Assembly: GCA_902611145.1 (NCBI GenBank)
Contig: CACLYO010000001.1
Span: 17,501-81,500, forward strand
DNA length: 64,000 bases
Source: an uncultured Pelagibacteraceae bacterium
GTDB taxonomy: Bacteria > Pseudomonadota > Alphaproteobacteria > Pelagibacterales > Pelagibacteraceae
Direction of reading: 5' to 3'
The notes beneath the pieces were generated by a model. It was not told the origin of the DNA and made no database searches. It saw nothing but the letters and a program-made list of their open reading frames with translations. A program made the translations under genes and the position numbers. Shown here piece by piece: positions 9,127 to 18,497 of the stretch (positions within the stretch are counted from its first letter, which is position 1; every line of letters begins with the position of its first letter).

Positions 9127-10128
9127 ATGAAGAAAATTGTAATATATTCAAAAAAAATTTCTGACGTAAGTAACATAAAAAAAGATTTTTTTGATGTTAA
9201 TAAAAAATATTTGGATAAAGCATTAAAAGAAAATAAATTATATACACAACAAATTAAAAGAAAAAATTGCAAAAACTGTAACTCAAAAATAAATAAAATA
9301 ATTTTTAAATCTCATAAAGTAGACTATACAATTTGTAATAAATGCTCACATTTGAATGGTATTTACGAGGATTCAAATAAGTTTGTAAATAAAATTTACT
9401 TAACCGAGGAAGGTTCAAATTACGCATTACCATATAAAAAAGATTTTAAATTGAGAGTAAAAAATATTTATACCCCAAAGGTAATATTCTTAAAAAAAGT
9501 ATTAAAAAAGAAATTTTCGTTAATTGAGATAGGTTGTGGTGCTGGACATTTTATTAAAGCTTGTGAAAAAATGAAAATTAAAGCTACAGGTTTTGATGTA
9601 AACAGAGAATTAATTAGTATAGGAAAAAATTATTTGAAAAAAAATAAAGTTGAATTGGTGAAGGAGCAGAATATTTATAACTTAATTAAAAAAAGCAAAG
9701 ATGATGTTCTTGCGATGATAAGCACTCTAGAACATTTGCAGAAACCTAATATAATTTTAAAACATATTAAAAAGTCAAATATTAAATACTTATATATTGT
9801 AGTGCCTCTTTTTTCTTTTTCTTCTTTAGTAGAAAATGTATTTAATAATGTTTATCCACGCCAATTAAGTGGTAGTCACACACATTTATTCACAAAGGAG
9901 TCACTAAATTACTTGGTCAAAAAAAATAACTTTAAAATTTTAGGTGAGTGGTGGTTTGGGACAGACATATCAGATTTATTCAGAAGTATGATACTAAACT
10001 CAAATTATTATGATACTAGGTTTTTAAAGATCTATAGAAAATATTTTGGAGATCATATTGATGATCTACAAAATGTTTTAGATAGAAAAAAAATATGCTG
10101 CGAAGTACACATGGTTTTGAAAGTTTAA
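9127..10128 (+). CDS. Zinc-ribbon class I SAM methyltransferase
   Basis: 333 residues. An N-terminal zinc-ribbon-like region has Cys48-x2-Cys51 and Cys70-x2-Cys73. It is followed by a SAM-binding motif IEIGCGAGHF at about 134-143, FDVN after the next strand, and a STLEHLQKP motif typical of Methyltransf_23-type enzymes. Similar CxxC-plus-methyltransferase proteins are frequent in O-antigen and deoxysugar clusters, where they methylate NDP-sugars. It begins 1 base after the neuA stop, so it is probably in the neuC-neuA operon and may methylate the nonulosonate or a linked residue. That role is inference. Confidence 0.65.
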   Translation: MKKIVIYSKKISDVSNIKKDFFDVNKKYLDKALKENKLYTQQIKRKNCKNCNSKINKIIFKSHKVDYTICNKCSHLNGIYEDSNKFVNKIYLTEEGSNYALPYKKDFKLRVKNIYTPKVIFLKKVLKKKFSLIEIGCGAGHFIKACEKMKIKATGFDVNRELISIGKNYLKKNKVELVKEQNIYNLIKKSKDDVLAMISTLEHLQKPNIILKHIKKSNIKYLYIVVPLFSFSSLVENVFNNVYPRQLSGSHTHLFTKESLNYLVKKNNFKILGEWWFGTDISDLFRSMILNSNYYDTRFLKIYRKYFGDHIDDLQNVLDRKKICCEVHMVLKV

Positions 10129-10162
10129 CATTTATAAAATAAGCCATATATTTAATCTAAAA

Positions 10163-11938
10163 TTACTTTTTGGATAACTCTAAAATTTTTTTTATAAATT
10201 CATCTTCATTACCAAAATTATTTTTTCTAAAATTTTCAACAGATATTTTGACTTTTTTTGAAGCCCACCATTCTAAATGTTTACCATAAATTTTGTTAAT
10301 AAATTTAGATGCAGAATCAGCATTTAAGTGAATAACTTGATTTTTTATAAGACTTTCAAAATCATTGAATTTGTAGTTTGATTGATAAATGAAATTATCT
10401 CCTAAAATAAGTATGAATGGAACATTTAATTTCATTAATTCTATAAATAATGTTGAATAATGATCAATTACTACGAAATTACTTTGTTTTATGAATTCAA
10501 TCGCAGTGTATTTTTTTTTAATTATTTTAAAATCTTTTATTCTTTTGTAATAATAATCAAAACCTAAATGATCAAATGATTTAGGATGTAATTTAATTGA
10601 TAAATTATTTTTAACATCTTTATTTAAATTTTTAAGAAAGTTTAATGATGACTTATAATATTCAAATCCAGTTTCTTTGGAAATATAGTTTGCAAAATAC
10701 GGTTTTCTTGAGAATGAGCTAGAGGGTAAAAATAAAATCTCAAACTTTTTCTTATATTTTTTTCTATCTTTCAATATACTTAGATTTGCTCCTATTTTTA
10801 CCTTTGGAAAAATTTTATTTTTCCATCCCATAGAAAAATATAAATCTACATTATTGCTTAACTCATTTATTCTGTTTCCAAATAAAATGTAGCTTAAATA
10901 GTTATGTTCATTATAAATATGCTGTACATTAAAAAATTCTTTTCCTATTGCCAAATTAAAAGCTGAGTAATCATCAGACAAAAAACTTTCATTTATAATA
11001 TATCTTAAATATTTATGATTTTTAAAAAATTTTAATGAATTTTCTTTATTATTTTCGAAATTTTCTAGAAGAATTTTGGGAAAGAAAAATTTAATTGATT
11101 CTTTAAAAAAAAAGTCAAATTTATCATTTACTTTTATACATGATGAAAGCTTATCTCTAGCAAAATAATTTACTTGAGAGTTATTATCAATTTTAGGAAA
11201 GTTCATTGTTCTAATTTTTAAATCAGAATCATTTTCTAAAATTAATCTATAATTTATGTGAAAGTAAGATTTTATAATTGCTAATTGAATTGGAGATTTA
11301 TTAAATAATTTTTTTATTTTATTTTTTAAGATTAATCTTAAAATATTAAAATCTTTCAAATAATCAAGATATAGATCAGTTTTTTTTTTTTTAAAATAGT
11401 CCTCTTTTTTTTTCAAAATTTCATTTTGATCTTTAATTAAAATATTATTAATTTTTTTTTTATCAAAATTAATTAGAAAAATTTTGAGAAGTTGATCTCT
11501 ATATTCATTCCCATGTTCAAGATTTTCAAAAATTTCAGAAAAAACATTAGGAACATTAAAATTATCATCTGAATAAATATTTGATTTAAATTTTTTATTT
11601 TTTAATGACTTAAATTCAAGATAAAAATCATAAATGCAAAGTGTAAGTCTATATAACTGTTCATTAAGCAACTTACTCCAAAAAAGGTTTGAGTAGTTAT
11701 ATTTATGATATTTTTTTAAAAAAGTAAGTATATTTTTTGAGTAATTTAAGCCTTTTTTTTTAATGAGATTATAATCTTTTTTATAATTACTAAAATTATT
11801 TCGTTGATTTGTACTTTTAAAAAAAATTTTATTATTTTTTTTTAAATGATTAAATAAATGAATATCTGTCGTAAAATTTTCAGCTTTATCTATTTTCAAA
11901 TTTTTATTATTTGATATTAAATAATTCTTTAATTTCAT
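10163..11938 (-). CDS. LIC12162-like putative surface-glycan transferase
   Basis: 591 residues, no signal peptide or obvious membrane segments. The C-terminal third resembles the LIC12162 family of putative transferases found in polysaccharide islands: LFLPSSSFSRKPYF, then a KLHPKSFDHLG stretch, a SNFVVIDHYSTLFIELMKLNVPFI core and a terminal SASKFINKIYGKHLEWW-SKKVK segment. The N-terminal half is weakly conserved and very lysine/asparagine-rich. The core looks like a GT-B donor-site region, so a glycosyltransferase or related transferase is likely, but the reaction is unknown. It is a single gene convergent with the methyltransferase upstream of it in coordinates. A 13-base T run (11380-11392) lies within it. 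Confidence 0.55.
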   Translation of the reverse strand: MKLKNYLISNNKNLKIDKAENFTTDIHLFNHLKKNNKIFFKSTNQRNNFSNYKKDYNLIKKKGLNYSKNILTFLKKYHKYNYSNLFWSKLLNEQLYRLTLCIYDFYLEFKSLKNKKFKSNIYSDDNFNVPNVFSEIFENLEHGNEYRDQLLKIFLINFDKKKINNILIKDQNEILKKKEDYFKKKKTDLYLDYLKDFNILRLILKNKIKKLFNKSPIQLAIIKSYFHINYRLILENDSDLKIRTMNFPKIDNNSQVNYFARDKLSSCIKVNDKFDFFFKESIKFFFPKILLENFENNKENSLKFFKNHKYLRYIINESFLSDDYSAFNLAIGKEFFNVQHIYNEHNYLSYILFGNRINELSNNVDLYFSMGWKNKIFPKVKIGANLSILKDRKKYKKKFEILFLPSSSFSRKPYFANYISKETGFEYYKSSLNFLKNLNKDVKNNLSIKLHPKSFDHLGFDYYYKRIKDFKIIKKKYTAIEFIKQSNFVVIDHYSTLFIELMKLNVPFILILGDNFIYQSNYKFNDFESLIKNQVIHLNADSASKFINKIYGKHLEWWASKKVKISVENFRKNNFGNEDEFIKKILELSKK

Positions 11939-12041
11939 TATTTTTTCTAAATTTTTTTTATTAAAATAATATGTTATAAATATGTTGATAAATAAATTTA
12001 AAAATATAAATTAACTGATGATTAACTTCAAAATCTATTAA

Positions 12042-12839
12042 ATGTACAAAATTTTAAGAAATGCAATACCTAAGGATTTAATGGTAAATTGTCAGAATTT
12101 TGTTATAGAACAATCAAAAAAATTAGAAATAGAGGCACACAAAGATGAACATGGGACATATCATATTAAAAGAATTTATAATGACGACCTTTTGAGGTCT
12201 GACGAAATAAAAAAATTAATATTTTACGAACCATTTCTAAAAAGATTAAAAAATGAAATTGGTGAATTTACTATTATAAATTATTTTTCATGTATGGTGA
12301 ATTCTTTTGGTACAACAGTACATAGAGATGGGCAATCATTTGGGTATAATTTAGACTCTAAAATGAAAAGTAAAAAAATATTTAAAATAATGTTCTATTT
12401 AGATACCTCTAAAGATAAAAATATTAGTTCTCTTGATGTAAATTTTTTTGATTTTGAGTGGCCAAATTTTTTAATCAATTCTAGAGTCTTTATGAAGTTA
12501 AACTTTTTTTACGAATTTTATTTTAGGAAAAGAATTATGAAATCTCTTAATTTAAATATTGGTGATATAGTAATAATGGATAGTAATACTTGGCATTCTG
12601 GCTCTTTTGTAAAAGAAAGATCAAATTTAAAGGATTCAAATTTTAAATGTTTAAAAACACTTTTAAGTTTTGAGGTAGTAACGGATAAAAATTTTGCTAA
12701 AGATTATGCTTCGCATGTTAAAGAAACTTTTGCAAAGTGTTATAAGAATAATAGCTATGTAAGTATAAATCCTAATTTAATTGAAGATGAGCATAATCAA
12801 GTACTAACGAGAAACAACATAAATAGTATAAATTTATAA
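12042..12839 (+). CDS. 2-oxoglutarate/Fe(II) oxygenase-like protein (phytanoyl-CoA dioxygenase type)
   Basis: 265 residues. A probable jelly-roll oxygenase with the facial triad HRD (His94, Asp96) and distal His185 in TWHSGS, and an Arg (Arg193) eight residues later that could hold 2-oxoglutarate. The layout resembles PhyH-like hydroxylases. In this context it could hydroxylate a sugar, lipid or phosphonate substrate; nothing in the sequence names it. It is followed after 2 bases by a methyltransferase and then an ABC exporter on the same strand, and the phosphonate module begins 2.7 kb further on. It is not methylphosphonate synthase, being much too short and lacking that architecture. Confidence 0.55.
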   Translation: MYKILRNAIPKDLMVNCQNFVIEQSKKLEIEAHKDEHGTYHIKRIYNDDLLRSDEIKKLIFYEPFLKRLKNEIGEFTIINYFSCMVNSFGTTVHRDGQSFGYNLDSKMKSKKIFKIMFYLDTSKDKNISSLDVNFFDFEWPNFLINSRVFMKLNFFYEFYFRKRIMKSLNLNIGDIVIMDSNTWHSGSFVKERSNLKDSNFKCLKTLLSFEVVTDKNFAKDYASHVKETFAKCYKNNSYVSINPNLIEDEHNQVLTRNNINSINL

Positions 12840-12841
12840 AA

Positions 12842-13765
12842 ATGGAATGTGTTCATTGTGATTCTTCAAATTTAAAGGAGGAGTTTTCCTATACAAATTT
12901 CGATGAACAGACTCCAAATAACTTAAAGATCAAAGAAAAAAAAATTTTTACCTGTGAAAAGTGTAATTTGATTTTCTGTGCAAATGTTAATCCAAAAGAA
13001 TTAGAAAATTATTATAAAATATATGAAAATTTAAATAATGATGAAAAAAATAAACAACAAAATACAGACTTAAATTGGGCTCCATTTAATTCTCGTTTTT
13101 TTTCACAATTTCTTTACTTTTTACAATATGCTAACAGGGATAAAATAAATTCAGTTTTAGAAATAGGACCAAATTGGCAAGGAATTTTACCAACAATAAA
13201 GTTTTTTAAAAATGATATTAAGTATTTTTTCTTTGATCAAATTAATTCAGAGTCAATGAAAAAAAATGGAGGAATACAATTGGGAACTTATTTTGATCCT
13301 TATTTAAAAGATTTACCAAAAATTGATTTAGTGTGGATGAGTCACTCCTTAGAGCATATCCATCCCAAGCTTTTAAAACCAACACTTAAAAAAATATATG
13401 AATCTTTAAATCAAGGTGGCTATTTTTTTATTGAGATTCCAGATAATGTAAAAGAGAAAGTATTTAACTTTCCACACACACTTTTTTTTAAAGAAGATAC
13501 ACTTATAAAAATTCTTAAAAAACATAATTTTAACATAATATGTTCACAATCAATTGAAAAAAAACTTGTTGAGATTCCAACAAAACTACATTCGAATGAA
13601 AAACCACAAATGAAAAAAAATTTATTTTTAAAAATGCTTAAAGATATAATTAAAACTTTTTTAACAAAAGAATTTAAACAAAAAATGCTAGTAAATTATG
13701 CAGTAAAAAATATTAATGGCCCTTACTCTGATAGACCTAACATAAGAATTATAGTTCAAAAATAG
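12842..13765 (+). CDS. Zinc-ribbon class I SAM methyltransferase
   Basis: 307 residues. N-terminal Cys3-x2-Cys6 and Cys38-x2-Cys41 (with Cys46 nearby) form a zinc-ribbon-like head. The methyltransferase domain follows, with LEIGPNWQG near residue 104-112 as the SAM loop (an unusual PNWQG instead of GxGxG), FFDQ, and a WMSHSLEHIHP motif near 172-182, then GGYFFIEIPD. The layout parallels the protein at 9127 but the sequences are clearly different. It is in tight array with the oxygenase-like gene upstream and the ABC exporter downstream. Substrate unknown, probably an activated sugar. Confidence 0.6.
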   Translation: MECVHCDSSNLKEEFSYTNFDEQTPNNLKIKEKKIFTCEKCNLIFCANVNPKELENYYKIYENLNNDEKNKQQNTDLNWAPFNSRFFSQFLYFLQYANRDKINSVLEIGPNWQGILPTIKFFKNDIKYFFFDQINSESMKKNGGIQLGTYFDPYLKDLPKIDLVWMSHSLEHIHPKLLKPTLKKIYESLNQGGYFFIEIPDNVKEKVFNFPHTLFFKEDTLIKILKKHNFNIICSQSIEKKLVEIPTKLHSNEKPQMKKNLFLKMLKDIIKTFLTKEFKQKMLVNYAVKNINGPYSDRPNIRIIVQK

Positions 13766-13774
13766 ACCTATTTA

Positions 13775-15484
13775 ATGGATAAAATTAATCAACCTAAAAT
13801 TTTAAATTTATTTAAAATTTTAAATTCGAGAGAAAGAACATCTCTCTTACTTTTGTTTATCCTATCAATTATTATAATATTTATAGAACTTGTTACAATA
13901 TCAAGTATTCCAGTTTTATTTTCTCAATTATTAAATTTTAAAACTAATAATGAAATTTTTGATCAAATAATAAATTATATATCATACAATTCTAACGATA
14001 GCTTTTATTTTATTATAGGAGCAATAATAATAATTTTCTTTTTAAGATCACTTTTTCTATATGTAGCTAAAATTTTTGAGTTTATAGTTTTTAAAAGAAT
14101 AAGATTGAGATTATCAGAATATCTATTAGGAAATTTTTTAAGTTCAAATTTAATAATAATTCAAAACGATACTCCTGCAAATAAAATATGGAAAATGGAA
14201 ATTATTAATAACTTAGCTGGAGTAGTTGATGATATTATAACATTACTAAAAAATTTTGGCTTTATCTTCGTAATTTTTTTATTTTTTTTATCATATGTAG
14301 GAGTACAGATAGTTTATTTTTTTGGGGCCTTAATTTTTTTTACTTTAATTTTTTATTTATTTTTTTCAAATTTAATAAAAAAAATAGGAGCTCTTACAGA
14401 TATTGCGAGTAAAAATAAGATTAATGTTATCCAAAATATCATGAATGGAATAAAAGATATTTTTATTTTAAACAAATTTAATTTTTTTAAAAATCAATTT
14501 AAAAAGTTTAATTTGGAATACGAAAAAAATACTCAAAAAAGTGTCATTATTCACAATATTCCTATTTATTTTTTAGAATTTATTGGAATATTATTTATTT
14601 GTCTATTTACATTAAAGTTATATATCGATGATGTACAAGTAGAAAAAATTATTTCAATCATTAGTGTATTGGCTTACGGAGGTATTAGATTAGTCGGAGT
14701 ATTAAAGATGTGTATTGTGCGTATAAATAGTTACAAAAAAAATTCTTTTGTTATAAACGTAATTCTTGAAGAGCTTAAAAAAAGAAATAACAGCAATTAT
14801 ACAAGTAATATTTCATATCAAAAATTGCAAAATCGAGAAAACTTAATTGAACTTAAAAAGTTATCTTTTGCATACGATAAAAATAACTTACTTATAAACA
14901 ATGTTAGTTTTGACTTTAAAAAAAATAAAATTTACGCTCTATTGGGCGAAAGTGGCAGTGGTAAATCAACTTTTCTTGATTTGCTTCTTGGGATATATGA
15001 ATCTAATAAAGATAATATAAAAATAAATTGTCTTAAGGAAGAAGTTGGTTATGTTCCTCAAGAATCATATTTAAGTAGTGGTACGATAAAGGAAAACATT
15101 GCGTTTGGTACAAATTCAGATCAGATAGATTTAAAAAAAATAAATTCTTGCTTAAAAAAAGCAGAAATTTATGATTTTGTTTACTCTCTACCAAATAAAA
15201 TTGATTCTCATTTATCAATTTTTGGTTCAAACATTTCTGTTGGCCAAAAACAACGAATTGGAATTGCTAGAGCGTTATATAATGATCCCAAAATTATCTT
15301 ATTAGATGAACCTACTAGTGCACTGGATGAAAATACTGAAAAGGACTTTATTAATACACTTCAAGTTTTAAAAAAAGATAGGCTTATTATTATGACTACA
15401 CACAAAAAGAGTTTTATTGATAAATTTGACATTATTTTAAATTTACAAGATAAAAACCTTAAGGAAATTAAAAATACACAATAA
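13775..15484 (+). CDS. ABC exporter/flippase, fused membrane and ATPase domains
   Basis: 569 residues, MsbA/PglK-type half transporter. Hydrophobic segments are at about 24-46, 75-100, 160-180, 180-198, 262-283 and 290-312, followed by an ATPase domain from about 355. Walker A is GESGSGKST (391-399), the Q-loop is GYVPQES, the signature is ISVGQKQR (487-494, deviating from LSGGQ), and Walker B is IILLDEP (507-513). PglK-like exporters flip lipid-linked oligosaccharides. No MOP-type flippase was seen elsewhere in the window, so this may supply that function, or it may export a lipid carrying the phosphonate headgroup. The substrate is inference. Confidence 0.8.
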   Translation: MDKINQPKILNLFKILNSRERTSLLLLFILSIIIIFIELVTISSIPVLFSQLLNFKTNNEIFDQIINYISYNSNDSFYFIIGAIIIIFFLRSLFLYVAKIFEFIVFKRIRLRLSEYLLGNFLSSNLIIIQNDTPANKIWKMEIINNLAGVVDDIITLLKNFGFIFVIFLFFLSYVGVQIVYFFGALIFFTLIFYLFFSNLIKKIGALTDIASKNKINVIQNIMNGIKDIFILNKFNFFKNQFKKFNLEYEKNTQKSVIIHNIPIYFLEFIGILFICLFTLKLYIDDVQVEKIISIISVLAYGGIRLVGVLKMCIVRINSYKKNSFVINVILEELKKRNNSNYTSNISYQKLQNRENLIELKKLSFAYDKNNLLINNVSFDFKKNKIYALLGESGSGKSTFLDLLLGIYESNKDNIKINCLKEEVGYVPQESYLSSGTIKENIAFGTNSDQIDLKKINSCLKKAEIYDFVYSLPNKIDSHLSIFGSNISVGQKQRIGIARALYNDPKIILLDEPTSALDENTEKDFINTLQVLKKDRLIIMTTHKKSFIDKFDIILNLQDKNLKEIKNTQ

Positions 15485-15493
15485 TTTAGTAAT

Positions 15494-16222
15494 TTGAAAA
15501 ATAAAAATAAAAATCACAAACATAAGATTAGCGATTATTTTGGGTATGCGTCAAAAAATAATCAAGTAGTCTTAATCATGTATTATCTATCCTATCCAGC
15601 GGTTCTCTTTTTTGAAAAAATTAATTTTAAACCAAATCACGTTACTTTATTATCAATATTTTTTTCAATATTGAGTTTAATATTTTTAGTTTATTATCAA
15701 AATATTCATTTATACGCAGTAACATTTTTTATATCTCAAGCCCTAGACCATTGTGATGGTACATTAGCTAGAAAAACTAATCAACTTAGTAAAAATATTA
15801 TCAATCCTGATAGTATTAGTGATCTTATAAAAATTTTTTTAACACATTTTGCAATCGCTCTATATTTTGATCAAAAATTAATTTGGATTTTGTCATCTAT
15901 TTCAATGTTCTTATTTTTATTTTTTGTAATTTTAGAGCTAATGATACAAAAAAAAAAATCAGGTAAGAAAAAAAATGTTACATTACTTAGAAATAAATTT
16001 TCATATGCTCAACAAATTTATGAATTATCTTTTTTTGGACCAATGATTAAATTTATTTATAGATTTTGTACCACTTTAAATGCCCAAGCTGTTTTAGTGT
16101 TTATTATTGCACCAATAAATTATTCATTATGTATATATGTTTTTTTTTATTTTATTTTTGTAATATCATTTAATTTAATAAAAACATGTAATCAAATTAA
16201 ATTTTTCAAAATTTATAAGTAA
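15494..16222 (+). CDS. CDP-alcohol phosphatidyltransferase family enzyme
   Basis: 242 residues, integral membrane, with several hydrophobic helices (about 26-41, 50-82, 113-145, 195-232). The family motif is present at 85-110: Asp85, Asp88-Gly89, Ala92-Arg93, Asp106 and Asp110 are kept. The usual glycine eight residues after the arginine is Ile102. These enzymes transfer a phospho-alcohol from a CMP-linked donor. Next to a PEP mutase carrying a cytidylyltransferase domain, the natural reading is transfer of a CMP-activated phosphonate to a lipid or glycan. The start is TTG at 15494; the next in-frame ATG would remove the basic N-terminus. It converges on the phosphonate genes. Confidence 0.72.
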   Translation: MKNKNKNHKHKISDYFGYASKNNQVVLIMYYLSYPAVLFFEKINFKPNHVTLLSIFFSILSLIFLVYYQNIHLYAVTFFISQALDHCDGTLARKTNQLSKNIINPDSISDLIKIFLTHFAIALYFDQKLIWILSSISMFLFLFFVILELMIQKKKSGKKKNVTLLRNKFSYAQQIYELSFFGPMIKFIYRFCTTLNAQAVLVFIIAPINYSLCIYVFFYFIFVISFNLIKTCNQIKFFKIYK

Positions 16223-16305
16223 ATTTTTTTTCCAAAAATTAAATAAATCTTAGTAATTTCTGAAGTTTTGTTCATGGATACATAACTTTAAAAAAATACG
16301 ATTAA

Positions 16306-17403
16306 TTATTTTGAAATAATTTTTATAATATCGTTTTCATTTATATTGATCGGATTATTTCCTAATCTGAGTAAATTTATACCTTTAATAATTTTTTCTG
16401 AATTCGTATTTATATCAATTTTTAGTTTAATCATGTTATCCTCTAGTTTTGCTTGTTTTTTCATTAAAGAAATTTTTTTGCTAAAGTCATCGATATTTTT
16501 TACATTAAATAAATCAAAGATTAATTGAAATCTTTTAGCGAGATCAAAAGTAGTTTCTGATTTACTCAAGTTGCTAAAATTGAATTTAAAAAAATTTTCA
16601 AAAAATAATCCAACAGCGTGACCATGACTTATATTAAATAATGATGAAAATGGATATGAAACTGCATGTGGAGCAGTTGTTTTTGATATACTTATTGCTT
16701 TACCTGCTAAATTTGCCGCAATACTCATTTTTGAAGCATTCTTAAAGTTTGGTTCTCTTAAAAAAGACAGGTAACTATTGATAGAAATTTTTAGTGATTT
16801 TGAGGCAAAATCAACACTCTCATTATTCGATTTTTTTGAGACTAGAGACTCTAATGCTTGAGCAATCGCATCAAAACCAGCTGAAGCTTTTATTTTATGT
16901 GGAGCTGAAATTAAAAATTCAGGAATTAAAAAAAAATTATCTGGTATTAAAAGATTATTTTCAAAGGAATGTTTTATCCCATCAACATAAATTACTGCAT
17001 TGGAAGTTACTTCAGCACCAGATCCAGCTGTAGTAGGTATTACCCCAAGATGAGTGTATTTTTTTTTAAATGGATAAGAATAGTTAATAATTAAGTTTTT
17101 AAGATCATCTCTTACTTCAATACAGTTCGCAATTTTGGCATAATCAATAATTGCACCGCCTCCTATAGCCAATATTAGATTTGGCTCAAATTTTTTAATA
17201 CTTTTTGTTATTTCAATTAATTCCTCTAAAATAGGCAATTCAGATTTTTTAAAAAAAAATTTTATTTCTTTATTTATAAATGATTTGTTAAAAAAAATTT
17301 CTGCACCTGAACTTACAAATGATTTTTTTCCACATAATACAAATATTTTTTTGAAATTTCTTTCATTAATGAATTTTTTAACATCCTCTTTCGTATTAAT
17401 CAT
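16306..17403 (-). CDS. Iron-ADH-type phosphonoacetaldehyde reductase
   Basis: 365 residues, iron-containing (group III) alcohol dehydrogenase family. NAD(P)-binding GGGAIIDYAK is at 81-90 and the TTAGSGAEVT motif is near 124-133. Metal-site residues by the usual spacing are Asp178, His246 and His260, but the fourth ligand position (four after the Asp) is Gln182 instead of His. The APHAVSYP...ISHGHAVG block resembles reductases of phosphonate clusters (PhpC type), which convert phosphonoacetaldehyde to 2-hydroxyethylphosphonate. It overlaps ppd by one base and is third in a pepM-ppd-reductase operon, the standard order of a hydroxyethylphosphonate route. Substrate assignment rests on context. 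Confidence 0.75.
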   Translation of the reverse strand: MINTKEDVKKFINERNFKKIFVLCGKKSFVSSGAEIFFNKSFINKEIKFFFKKSELPILEELIEITKSIKKFEPNLILAIGGGAIIDYAKIANCIEVRDDLKNLIINYSYPFKKKYTHLGVIPTTAGSGAEVTSNAVIYVDGIKHSFENNLLIPDNFFLIPEFLISAPHKIKASAGFDAIAQALESLVSKKSNNESVDFASKSLKISINSYLSFLREPNFKNASKMSIAANLAGKAISISKTTAPHAVSYPFSSLFNISHGHAVGLFFENFFKFNFSNLSKSETTFDLAKRFQLIFDLFNVKNIDDFSKKISLMKKQAKLEDNMIKLKIDINTNSEKIIKGINLLRLGNNPININENDIIKIISK

Positions 17404-18497
17404 TATTTCATAAATAAATTTTTAATTTTAATTAAATTCAAAGGTCTTGGTAAATTTTTAATTTTACTATTAGATACTTTAACCTCTAAAAAAGATAATT
17501 TTTTATTAGCTAAAAAAGCCTTAATTTTTTTTCTTAAATTTTTTTGGTTTTTAATACAGTAAAAACTTTTAAAACCTAGACTTTTTGATAATTTTTCAAA
17601 ATCAATATTATTAGCGTAAGTATTTTGTCCACCGACTGAATCATGAGAATTATTGTTAAGTATTATATATTTGAAATTATTAGCTCCAAAAGTACCAGCA
17701 GTTTTAATTGAGCCTAAATGCATCAAAAAAGATCCATCACCATCTATGCAAATTACTTTTTTTTTACTAGACATAGAATAGCCAAGTGCTACTGATGCAG
17801 TATGTCCCATCCCACCAACAAGATAAAAGTCTTTTCCATTATTAATTTTATATTTTTTTCTTAAATACATAATTTCTCTAGAATTATACCCAGTACTCGA
17901 AATAATCTTTGTATTTCTATTTAATTGTTCTAAGAGTGTTTTTAAAAAAATTGTTTTATTGAGTTTATAAGTATCTTTTGTTTTTTTTTTAATTTTACTC
18001 AATGTTCCTTTTTCAATTAAACAAGCAACTATTTCATTATTTTTTTTTGCACTTTTTATATGTTTATTAAATTTCATTAAATCTTTGGGTGTTCTAATAA
18101 TTGAATATTTAATTTTCAGGAGTTTAAATAAATTCTCAGTAATTTTACCTTTTACATTATGTTGTGGTTCATCTTTGGTTTTAGGTGATCCTCTCCACCC
18201 AACAATAAGAATAAGCGGAATTGAATAAACTTTCTTATCAGCAATAGAAATTAAAGGGTTTAGTGCATTTGAAAGACCAGAATTTTGCATATAGATACAA
18301 GGAATTTTTTTTGAAGATAGATGATAACCAATACCTATTGATACAGCTGCACCTTCATTAGATGCAATTATATGTTTTCTTATATCTTTATTTTGTAAAT
18401 AGACTGAAAGCTCTCTGAGATTACTATCAGGAACACCAGTAAAAAAATCTATTTTATTTTTTTTTAACAAATTGATTAATGAATCAACTTTAATCAT
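17403..18497 (-). CDS. ppd: Phosphonopyruvate decarboxylase
   Basis: Thiamine-diphosphate enzyme, 364 residues, that decarboxylates phosphonopyruvate to phosphonoacetaldehyde, the step that pulls the unfavourable PEP-mutase reaction forward. The N-terminal FTGVPDSNL (19-27) and the ThDP-activating Glu48 in SNEGAA are visible. So is the cofactor-binding GDGSFLMHLGSI motif (253-264) with NNNSHDSVGGQ downstream (281-291). Length and motifs match AepY/Ppd and not acetolactate synthase. It overlaps pepM upstream by 8 bases and the reductase downstream by 1 base, so the three are co-translated. Confidence 0.9.
   Translation of the reverse strand: MIKVDSLINLLKKNKIDFFTGVPDSNLRELSVYLQNKDIRKHIIASNEGAAVSIGIGYHLSSKKIPCIYMQNSGLSNALNPLISIADKKVYSIPLILIVGWRGSPKTKDEPQHNVKGKITENLFKLLKIKYSIIRTPKDLMKFNKHIKSAKKNNEIVACLIEKGTLSKIKKKTKDTYKLNKTIFLKTLLEQLNRNTKIISSTGYNSREIMYLRKKYKINNGKDFYLVGGMGHTASVALGYSMSSKKKVICIDGDGSFLMHLGSIKTAGTFGANNFKYIILNNNSHDSVGGQNTYANNIDFEKLSKSLGFKSFYCIKNQKNLRKKIKAFLANKKLSFLEVKVSNSKIKNLPRPLNLIKIKNLFMK

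Noticed and set aside
12042-12839. Methylphosphonate synthase or hydroxyethylphosphonate dioxygenase partner of the phosphonate genes
   Set aside because: At 265 residues it is too short and lacks the two-part architecture of those enzymes. No other candidate is in the window, so methylphosphonate production is not supported.
13775-15484. Drug-export ABC transporter
   Set aside because: Possible by fold, but the context is entirely glycan and phosphonate synthesis; a lipid-linked substrate is more likely.
16223-16330. Rho-independent terminator between the CDP-alcohol transferase and the reductase
   Set aside because: T runs occur, but the only inverted repeat is a short A/T pairing inside the end of the reductase gene, too weak to call.
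16794-17033. Plus-strand open frame opposite the iron-ADH gene
   Set aside because: A shadow of a motif-bearing gene, with low-complexity residues.
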